Part shown: piece by piece, positions 57,750-64,000 of the stretch
How positions within the stretch are numbered: position 1 is the first letter of the stretch
Layout: the number at the start of each line of letters is the position of its first letter
Assembly (NCBI RefSeq): GCF_035946055.1
Contig: NZ_CP108364.1
Location: forward strand, 248,001 to 312,000
Origin: Streptomyces sp. NBC_01341
GTDB taxonomy: Bacteria > Actinomycetota > Actinomycetes > Streptomycetales > Streptomycetaceae
Direction of reading: 5' to 3'
Length of the DNA: 64,000 bases
Made by a program: the position numbers and the translations under genes
Notes under the pieces: model-generated
The model's input: the letters and a program-made list of their open reading frames with translations, nothing else
What the model was told of the DNA's origin: nothing
Database searches by the model: none

Positions 57750-58376
57750 TCAGGCTCCGCTCGTGACTGGGCCCGGCGGTTCGGGGAAGCGGGAGGCCCG
57801 GTCGACGCGGCCGTAGGACTGGCCGGAGTTGTTGATCATGGCTATGAAGTTGCCGAGCAACTGGAAGGAGTTGCTCTGCATGGCGAGAGCCTTCTGCATC
57901 GCCGGGGCGATGTGCCTGGCGAACTCCTCACCGATCTGCGCCAGGGTCTCCTGGTCCCCGTTGTCCCGGTCCTCCTTGGACTGGTAGTACCCCGTGTTCG
58001 GCGTCGCGCTGCCCGTGTTCATCGCAGCGATCGGCGAGCCCGGGTGCTTGGGTCCCCAGAAGTCCGGCGCATGCACCGCGGCGTCGACCCGGGCGCGCAG
58101 CGTCTCGTAGTCGGAGATGGCATTGCGGCCCTGGGCCAGCAGCGTGTTCTCGGTCGCCCGCACCGTGGGTCCGTCGAAGAGGATCGGGCCGCTGTCGGCG
58201 ACGGCGCTCACCGACTGGCCGCTCCCGGTGCCACCGTTCGGGTCGAGGTTGAAGCTCGGCGGTGCGGTCCATCCGACCGACATGGTGGGGACCAGGTGAC
58301 CGAGGTCCTTCCCTGCGTCCGGATCATCGACGGGACCGTCGTCGGATCCCGAATGATTCTCATGGGGACTAGGCAT
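57750..58376 (-). CDS. Opposite-strand protein of unknown function inside type VII locus
   Basis: 208-aa soluble protein. Pro/Ser/Asp-rich N terminus (SGSDDGPVDDPDAGKDLG) and a helical C-terminal half (EEFARHIAPAMQKALAMQSN). No signal peptide. GGGAGAAG 5 nt before ATG 58376. Unrecognised. Its position and length suggest an accessory or regulatory role, but orientation opposite to its neighbours means separate control. Confidence 0.75.
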   Translation of the reverse strand: MPSPHENHSGSDDGPVDDPDAGKDLGHLVPTMSVGWTAPPSFNLDPNGGTGSGQSVSAVADSGPILFDGPTVRATENTLLAQGRNAISDYETLRARVDAAVHAPDFWGPKHPGSPIAAMNTGSATPNTGYYQSKEDRDNGDQETLAQIGEEFARHIAPAMQKALAMQSNSFQLLGNFIAMINNSGQSYGRVDRASRFPEPPGPVTSGA

Positions 58377-58556
58377 TCTCTTCTCCCGTGTGCGCGTCCG
58401 GCTTTGACGCCGGCCCGGTGCGTGGATCGGCCGTCACCGGCCAACAGCATCTTGACACATCGGAAAACCGAAGTGATAGGCCGGACCTCGCGTCACGGGA
58501 ATCCTACGGACGACTACGGCCCGAATCCGGTAAGGCAGCAGGAAGGAGCGTGAATT

Positions 58557-58862
58557 ATGCCTAAAATGACCGCAAGTGAGTTCAAGGTCGCATTGAGTGA
58601 ACTCCACAGCGCAATCGGTCTCGTGCGCACGGAAAGTGGACATGTCTCCGATCTGATCAATGAGATCGAGAGGAATTTCAACGAGGCTCATACCTACTGG
58701 CAGAGCCCGTCGGCCTCGACGTTCGAGCGGACGTCCACGTGGTTCACCATGGCCTCACGCGAACTCGAAGCCCTGCTGGCGGAGATGGTGCGGCGGATGC
58801 AGACCGCCTACAACAACTACGTCGACGCCGAACGTGCCAACACTCACAACACCGGAGGCTGA
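58557..58862 (+). CDS. WXG100-like type VII secretion protein
   Basis: 101-aa helical hairpin, turn variant W48-Q-S50 in TYWQSPSASTFE, YxxxE motif in NNYVDAERAN. AAGGAGCG upstream of ATG 58557. Codes with next gene across a 2-nt gap, likely heterodimer partner. Confidence 0.85.
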   Translation: MPKMTASEFKVALSELHSAIGLVRTESGHVSDLINEIERNFNEAHTYWQSPSASTFERTSTWFTMASRELEALLAEMVRRMQTAYNNYVDAERANTHNTGG

Positions 58863-58864
58863 GC

Positions 58865-59296
58865 ATGCCCGACAACGCGGACTACGACGTCAGCACCTTG
58901 AAGGTCGATCCCGGGCCCCTCGGCGCCGAGGGCGAAAGAATGCTGACACTCGCCAATGAGATGGGTGAGGCAATCATCCGCATCAACAATACGGTCGCCG
59001 ATCTGACGCTGGGGTGGGTGGCGCCCAGCGCCGAGGAGGCGCACCTTTTCGGCGAGCGCTGGATACGGGTGATGACGCAGATGTTCGGCCAGAAGGACGG
59101 ACCCACGGGTGTATTGCCTGCCATGGCCGGCGGAGTTACGGGTACGGCTGTCGGTTTCAGTCATGTCGAACTCGAACTGGAAGCAGCCTTCGACAATTTC
59201 TCGAACGAGCTCGCCGTACCCTCCGGCGACGGCGGCACCGGCCCCGTCGATCACACCGGATCCGAATTCCCCATCACTCAGGATTTCCCGAACTAA
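58865..59296 (+). CDS. WXG-like partner protein
   Basis: 143-aa protein, variant turn W51-V-A53 (LGWVAPSAEEAH) and longer C-terminal acidic tail. ATG 58865 follows the previous stop by 2 nt; its own stop TAA directly abuts the eccC ATG (TAAATG), so the three genes are tightly coupled. Confidence 0.8.
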   Translation: MPDNADYDVSTLKVDPGPLGAEGERMLTLANEMGEAIIRINNTVADLTLGWVAPSAEEAHLFGERWIRVMTQMFGQKDGPTGVLPAMAGGVTGTAVGFSHVELELEAAFDNFSNELAVPSGDGGTGPVDHTGSEFPITQDFPN

Positions 59297-62200
59297 ATGA
59301 CCAGGAAAGACTTCCACCGCCCGGCGAGAACGTTTCCGCCCTCGGTCCCGGAGCAGCAGGTCGCACTGGCGGCCCCGCCACAGAAGGCCGCACAGAATCA
59401 GGCCCAGACATGGCTGTACATGCTGCTGCCACTGCTCAGCAGTGTCAGCATGGCCGCCTACATGGTCACCTTCGGCAAGACGTGGATGATCATGCTTGGC
59501 ATCGGCTTCGTCGTCATCTCCGTCGGGGTCATGGTCCTGGTACGAACGCAGACCAAGAACGCCAGCCGGCGTACTCAGTACCGTCAGCGCGACCGGTACG
59601 TGGAGTACCTCGCAGACATCCGAGGGCAGGCGAGGAAGTCGGCCGCGGCCCAGCGCGCGGTCAACGCCTTCGTCCACCCGGGCCCGCAGCGGCTGTGGGC
59701 GATCGCCACCACCGGTCCGCGACGCGTCTGGGAGCGCCGGCCCTCTGATGCCGACTTCCTGAAGCTCAGGCTCGGCATCGGCCGGGGGCAGCCGGCCATG
59801 CGCATCACGCTGAGCAGGCACAGCGATCCGACGACGGAACACGACCCCGAGTCTCAGCGTCGGGCGGAACGGCTCTCCAAGGACTTCGAGTCTGTCACCC
59901 TCCAGCCTGCCTGGGTCGACCTGGCGAACACCGGTGTCCTCAGTCTTCTCGGTCCGGAGAACCGCACCGCCGAACTCGCCGGTTCGCTGCTGATGCAGCT
60001 CGCGGTGCTCCACGCTCCCGACGACGTCCAGATCGCCGCCCTCACTCCGGGCGAGGACCACTCCTGGGGGTGGGTGAAGTGGCTGCCGCACGCGCGTCAG
60101 CCGGGACGGACGGACCTCGTCCCCATGGTCGCGGACAGCCTCGACGGCATCGCCGACCTCCTCCAGTCCCAGGTGGACCGGCTTCGTGAGGAGCGCGCCG
60201 AGCGCGCGGTCTCGCTCGGTCTGCGCCGGGAGGCGAGGGCGTCGAAGCATCTCGTGGTCGTCCTGGACGGGTTCCGTCCGGACGCCGAGTGGGCGCGTCT
60301 GCCGCTCGTGTCCGACCTGTTGGCAGAGGCCGGCCCCGACTCCGGTGTCCACGTCGTCTGTCTGGTGGGCAAGGAGAGTGAGGAACCGGGCAGGGTCGAC
60401 GCGCGGGCCCGGGTCGACGCCGACGGAAATCTCCGACTGGAAACGCGGCACCCCGGGCTGGTGCAGACAGTGGAGGACGCGGTTGCCGACGTGCCACCGC
60501 GGCGGCTCGGCGAACAGGTGGCCAGGGCGCTGGCTCCGCTGCGGCTCTCGGGCGAGCAGGAACAGGTCCTCGCACGTGCCGTCGCGCTGCCCGAGATGCT
60601 CGGTGTGAGCGACCTCGGTTCGTTCGACCCCACCGACCTGTGGCGCAAGCCCGAGGACGAAGCTCTGCTGCGGCTGCCGATCGGCTTCACGGGCGACGGC
60701 ACCCCTCTCGTCCTCGATCTCAAGGAATCCGCGCTCGGTGGCATCGGCCCGCACGGCCTCGTCGTCGGCGCGACGGGCTCGGGTAAGAGCGAACTGCTGC
60801 GCACCCTTGTCACGGGTCTGACGATGACACACGCCCCTGAGCATCTCAGCTTCGTCCTGGTCGACTTCAAGGGCGGCGCCACCTTCGCCGGCGTGACCGA
60901 ACTGCCCCACGTGGCGGGTCTGATCACCAATCTCGCCGACGACCTGGCGATGGTCGACAGGGTCCGTACTGCTCTCCAGGGCGAGCAGCAGCGGCGTCAG
61001 CAGATGCTGCGCAGGGCCGGCAACGTGGACTCCGTCCGGGAGTACCAGATCCTGCAGGAGGCAGGCGGAACCGATGTCGACGGCAGGCCGCTGGAGCCGA
61101 TGCCGTACCTGATGATCGTCGTGGACGAGTTCGGCGAACTCCTCGCCCAGCGAGGTGACTTCATCGAGCTCTTCGTCCAGATCGGGCGGGTCGGACGAAG
61201 CCTCGGCATGCACCTGCTGCTGGCCACCCAGCGCCTGGACGAAGGGCGTCTGCGCGGTCTGGAATCGCACCTTTCGTACCGGATCTGCCTGCGCACCTTC
61301 AGCGCCCAGGAGAGCCGGGCCGTGATCGGGACGCCCGACGCCTACCGCCTTCCGTCCATACCCGGATCCGCCTATCTCAAGGTCGACGAGTCCGTGTACG
61401 AGCGCTTCCGTGTCGCCCACATCTCCGGCGCTTATCAGGAGGACGACGAGCGAGCCCCGGTGACCGGACCGCGGCCCGTCCCGGTGCCGTTCACGCTGCG
61501 GACGGCGGAGGAGGCCCGGGCGGAGGACAACGACGAGGCCGAGACCTCCGTGACACTCGCCAGGCCACTGCCCGGTCAGCGCACCGAGATGCAGGTGGCG
61601 GTGGAGCAGGTGAGGGCGCACGGCAATTCCGTGCACCAGGTTTGGCTGCCGCCTCTGCCCTCGGGGATCGAGCTGGACTCGATGCTGGGCCCGGTCACCA
61701 CCGACAAGGAGCGCGGCTTCCACTCCCAGCTCTGGCCGGACGGCGGCAACCTCTCCTTCCCGATCGGTGTGGTGGACCTGCCCAGTCGGCAGGAACAGCG
61801 CGCCATGCTCCTCGACCTGTCCGGACAGCAGGGCAACCTGATCGTGGTGGGCGGGGCGCAGTCCGGCAAGAGCACCCTGCTGCGTTCTCTGATGACGAGC
61901 GCCATGCTCACGCACACCCCTCACGAACTGCAGTTCCTCGGCATCGATTACGGCGGCGGAAGTCTCGCCGGCCTGGAGCGTGCGCCGCACGTGGCGGGCA
62001 TCACGAACCGGCACGACGAGGCCCGCACCGGACGCGCGCTGTCCGTGGTGCGACAGCTGACCGACGACAGGGAACAGCTCTTCCAGGAACTGCGCATCGA
62101 CTCCGCGGCGGACTTCCGCCGGCTCCGCGACGAGGGCGCGCTGCCCGACGGTGTCAATGCCGCCGACATCGTCCTCGTCATCGACAACTGGGCAGGCCTG

Positions 62201-63358
62201 CGGACGGCCGTGGAGGACGCCGAGCAGGTCGTGCCCGATATCGCGGTGCGCGGCCTCGGTGTGGGCATCCACCTCGTGCTGACCGCCAACCGCTGGGCGG
62301 AACTGCGTGCCAACCTGCGCGACACCATCACGGGCCGGCTCGAGCTCCGGCTCACGGAACCCGCCGAGTCGGAGATCTCCCGGCCTCTGGCCCGGCAGTT
62401 GCGTGCGTTCCTGCCGGGGCGAGGCATCGTGGCTCCCGGCAACGTCTTCCACGCGGCTCTCCCCCGCCTGGACGGCATGGCGTCGACCGATGGCCTCAGC
62501 AAGGCACAGGAGGCGCTGGTGGACCGACTCGTCGCCGGCTGGACGGGCCCGGTCGCGCCACCGCTGCGGGTCCTCGCCGATCTCGTCACGCCCGAGGATC
62601 TGGGAGAGGCCTGTGCTGCCCTCCCGGGCGGGGCGGCCGCACTCCCCGCGAGCGCGGTGCCGATCGGAATCCGGGACTTCGACCTGAAGCCCGCGGTCCT
62701 CGACCTCGCGGCCGATGGACCGCACTTCTTGGTGTACGGCGACTCGGGCTCCGGCAAGACGTCGTTCCTGCGGTCATGGATGCGCGCGATGACGCAGCGG
62801 CACTCGGCCTGGGACCTGCGATTCATCGTCGTCGACTACCGGCGGGGGCTGCTGGGTGCCGTACCCGAGGACTACATCGGCGCGGTGGCGGGGGACCCCG
62901 ATTCCTCGACCGCCTATCTGCAGCAGGTCGTGGAGAAGCTCAAGGAGCGGATGCCGCCTGCGGGGATCACGCCACGCGAACTGAAGAAGCGCGACTGGTG
63001 GGCCGGGCCGGAGCTGTACGTCGTCGTGGACGACTACGACCTGGTTGCCGGCAGCGGCGCGACCGGACGGGGGCCGCTGGCGGTGCTGAGCGACTACCTT
63101 CCCCAGGCGGCCGAGATCGGGCTCCATGTGGTGCTCGCCCGAAGAAGCGGCGGGATGGGCCGCTCGTTCGCCGATCCGGTGGCGGGCCGGATCCGGGAAC
63201 TCGGCTCCGCCGGCCTGATCCTGTCCGGTGATCCCCGCGAAGGAGCCGTGCTCGGGGACCAGCGGGCACGGCGTCTGCCGCCCGGCCGCGGCATCCTCGT
63301 GTCCCGCCGCAGCGGTGCTGGCCTCGTCCAGATGGTCCACGACAGCGCAGAGGAGTAG
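59297..63358 (+). CDS. eccC: Type VII secretion ATPase EccC (three FtsK/SpoIIIE modules)
   Basis: 1353-aa hexameric ATPase that recognises WXG substrates. Two N-terminal membrane helices at about residues 37-85. Three P-loop domains with Walker A lysines at K497 (GATGSGKSE), K858 (GGAQSGKST) and K1154 (GDSGSGKTS). DEFGELLAQRG near 614 is the first domain's Walker B (substitutions elsewhere not assessed). Single-polypeptide EccC (not split EccCa/Cb). ATG 59297 directly follows the previous stop codon, so translation is coupled. Confidence 0.93.
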   Translation: MTRKDFHRPARTFPPSVPEQQVALAAPPQKAAQNQAQTWLYMLLPLLSSVSMAAYMVTFGKTWMIMLGIGFVVISVGVMVLVRTQTKNASRRTQYRQRDRYVEYLADIRGQARKSAAAQRAVNAFVHPGPQRLWAIATTGPRRVWERRPSDADFLKLRLGIGRGQPAMRITLSRHSDPTTEHDPESQRRAERLSKDFESVTLQPAWVDLANTGVLSLLGPENRTAELAGSLLMQLAVLHAPDDVQIAALTPGEDHSWGWVKWLPHARQPGRTDLVPMVADSLDGIADLLQSQVDRLREERAERAVSLGLRREARASKHLVVVLDGFRPDAEWARLPLVSDLLAEAGPDSGVHVVCLVGKESEEPGRVDARARVDADGNLRLETRHPGLVQTVEDAVADVPPRRLGEQVARALAPLRLSGEQEQVLARAVALPEMLGVSDLGSFDPTDLWRKPEDEALLRLPIGFTGDGTPLVLDLKESALGGIGPHGLVVGATGSGKSELLRTLVTGLTMTHAPEHLSFVLVDFKGGATFAGVTELPHVAGLITNLADDLAMVDRVRTALQGEQQRRQQMLRRAGNVDSVREYQILQEAGGTDVDGRPLEPMPYLMIVVDEFGELLAQRGDFIELFVQIGRVGRSLGMHLLLATQRLDEGRLRGLESHLSYRICLRTFSAQESRAVIGTPDAYRLPSIPGSAYLKVDESVYERFRVAHISGAYQEDDERAPVTGPRPVPVPFTLRTAEEARAEDNDEAETSVTLARPLPGQRTEMQVAVEQVRAHGNSVHQVWLPPLPSGIELDSMLGPVTTDKERGFHSQLWPDGGNLSFPIGVVDLPSRQEQRAMLLDLSGQQGNLIVVGGAQSGKSTLLRSLMTSAMLTHTPHELQFLGIDYGGGSLAGLERAPHVAGITNRHDEARTGRALSVVRQLTDDREQLFQELRIDSAADFRRLRDEGALPDGVNAADIVLVIDNWAGLRTAVEDAEQVVPDIAVRGLGVGIHLVLTANRWAELRANLRDTITGRLELRLTEPAESEISRPLARQLRAFLPGRGIVAPGNVFHAALPRLDGMASTDGLSKAQEALVDRLVAGWTGPVAPPLRVLADLVTPEDLGEACAALPGGAAALPASAVPIGIRDFDLKPAVLDLAADGPHFLVYGDSGSGKTSFLRSWMRAMTQRHSAWDLRFIVVDYRRGLLGAVPEDYIGAVAGDPDSSTAYLQQVVEKLKERMPPAGITPRELKKRDWWAGPELYVVVDDYDLVAGSGATGRGPLAVLSDYLPQAAEIGLHVVLARRSGGMGRSFADPVAGRIRELGSAGLILSGDPREGAVLGDQRARRLPPGRGILVSRRSGAGLVQMVHDSAEE

Positions 63359-63458
63359 GGCCGGTCTCCCCCGTGCCGCGACCGCCGTTTTCCACGCCCG
63401 ATCCCATGACCCGTGGGCGGCCCACCTGAGGGCCGCCCACCTGTGAGGAACCAACGCC

Positions 63459-64000
63459 ATGCCAGCTCATTTCGACGACTCGCAGATCCGCGAACTCGGC
63501 AACATGTGGATCAGCGACGGTGTGCGACTTCATGAGTACCTGGGGACGATGCACGGAAGTGTGCAGTCCATGGCCGGCGGGTGGACCGGTAAGGCGGGCC
63601 GCGCGGCACAGCTGGTCTGGAACGGAGTGGCCGACCACAACATCTGGCACGCCATCTGGGAAGCGGGCTACGTCGCCCAGGAGATCGGCAAGGCGATCAT
63701 CAGCTATGCGGACGAGCTGCAGAAGACGATCAAGGAGATCAACCGGGCCCATCTGATCGAGGCGCTCACCACGGTCTTCGGCATGGTTCTGGGCATCGCC
63801 TCGTTCGGCATCGCCCCTCTGCTGAGCCGCATCGCCACCGTAGTCGGCGAAATCGTGGAGAGCATCATCGCGAGCATCTCCAAGCTCGCGGCGGCAGCCG
63901 CCGCGATCGGCCGTGCGGCCGCCTTCACCGCCGACTCGGTTCTCAATGCGGCCCTGACACTCGGCACCGACTTGCTCGCCGACGTTCTGGGGTCAGCGAC
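63459..64000 (+). CDS. WXG-headed protein, 3' truncated, possible type VII effector
   Basis: The reading frame is open to the window end, giving at least 180 residues. The N-terminal about 100 residues form a WXG-like helical hairpin (turn W42-T-G44 in GGWTGKAGRAA). It then becomes hydrophobic and Ala/Ile-rich (HLIEALTTVFGMVLGIASFG, SRIATVVGEIVESIIASI), a length and layout typical of LXG/WXG-headed polymorphic toxins rather than a 100-aa WXG protein. GAGGAA about 9 nt before ATG 63459. The C-terminal activity domain would lie beyond the window. Confidence 0.75.
   Translation, partial: MPAHFDDSQIRELGNMWISDGVRLHEYLGTMHGSVQSMAGGWTGKAGRAAQLVWNGVADHNIWHAIWEAGYVAQEIGKAIISYADELQKTIKEINRAHLIEALTTVFGMVLGIASFGIAPLLSRIATVVGEIVESIIASISKLAAAAAAIGRAAAFTADSVLNAALTLGTDLLADVLGSA

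Noticed and set aside
58844..62725. 1293-codon open frame on the minus strand opposite eccC
   Set aside because: High-GC mirror of eccC: low-complexity Arg/His/Gly composition, no start signal and no family motif. The plus strand has three intact ATPase domains.

Overview
The window is high-GC actinobacterial chromosome and almost certainly Streptomyces or a close relative. Evidence: strong third-position G/C bias, frequent GTG starts, many secreted or Tat/Sec-dependent enzymes, lipoproteins, small secreted proteins and WXG100/Ecc type VII secretion genes. I count about 46 protein genes plus a few short or broken ones, and see no rRNA, tRNA, CRISPR array or insertion sequence. The layout is typical of accessory or arm-proximal DNA: small operons, many regulators, secreted carbohydrate-active enzymes and fairly long intergenic stretches.

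Region 1 (1-6.1 kb) holds a truncated SDR protein, an unassigned protein, a secreted serine beta-lactamase-like hydrolase, a PQQ-type beta-propeller protein, and an alpha/beta hydrolase-TetR pair behind a triple-repeat operator.

Region 2 (6.2-14.1 kb) is a coherent fructan/fructose utilisation locus. A solute-binding lipoprotein, permease, ATPase and LacI regulator lie on the minus strand, divergent from a PfkB sugar kinase. A secreted GH32 levanase/inulinase follows. Related palindromic or repeated operator sequences lie in the divergent promoter and just upstream of the levanase, so the LacI protein probably controls all three units. The enzyme would release fructose outside the cell, the ABC system would import it and the kinase would phosphorylate it.

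Region 3 (14.2-30 kb) has a macrodomain protein, an alpha/beta hydrolase behind a possible leader peptide, an enolase-superfamily enzyme with a cupin partner, a small secreted peptide, a large secreted subtilisin, a PEP-utilising-type enzyme translationally coupled to a membrane protein, a membrane protein, an HATPase anti-sigma-like protein, another hydrolase, a broken SUKH-like gene and a PlsC acyltransferase.

Region 4 (30.6-52 kb) is rich in exported proteins: a two-domain peptidoglycan amidase, a crystallin-like/I36 inhibitor-like protein, a septum-formation-type lipoprotein, two F5/8 (discoidin)-bearing carbohydrate-active proteins, a glycerophosphodiesterase, a Tat-exported M20 amidohydrolase and a DUF5010/CBM6/ricin glycosidase. 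It also holds a luciferase-like monooxygenase, a FabV-type enoyl reductase, a VOC protein and an SDR.

Region 5 (52.8-64 kb) is part of a type VII secretion (ESX-like) locus: two WXG100 proteins, EccD, a beta-helix/AAA+ fusion in the position of EccA, an oppositely oriented proline/serine-rich protein, two more WXG100-like proteins, EccC with three ATPase modules, and the start of a WXG-headed larger protein that runs off the window and may be an effector. EccB, EccE and mycosin are not in the window. The beta-helix/AAA+ fusion and the truncated WXG-headed protein are the items most likely to reward follow-up.
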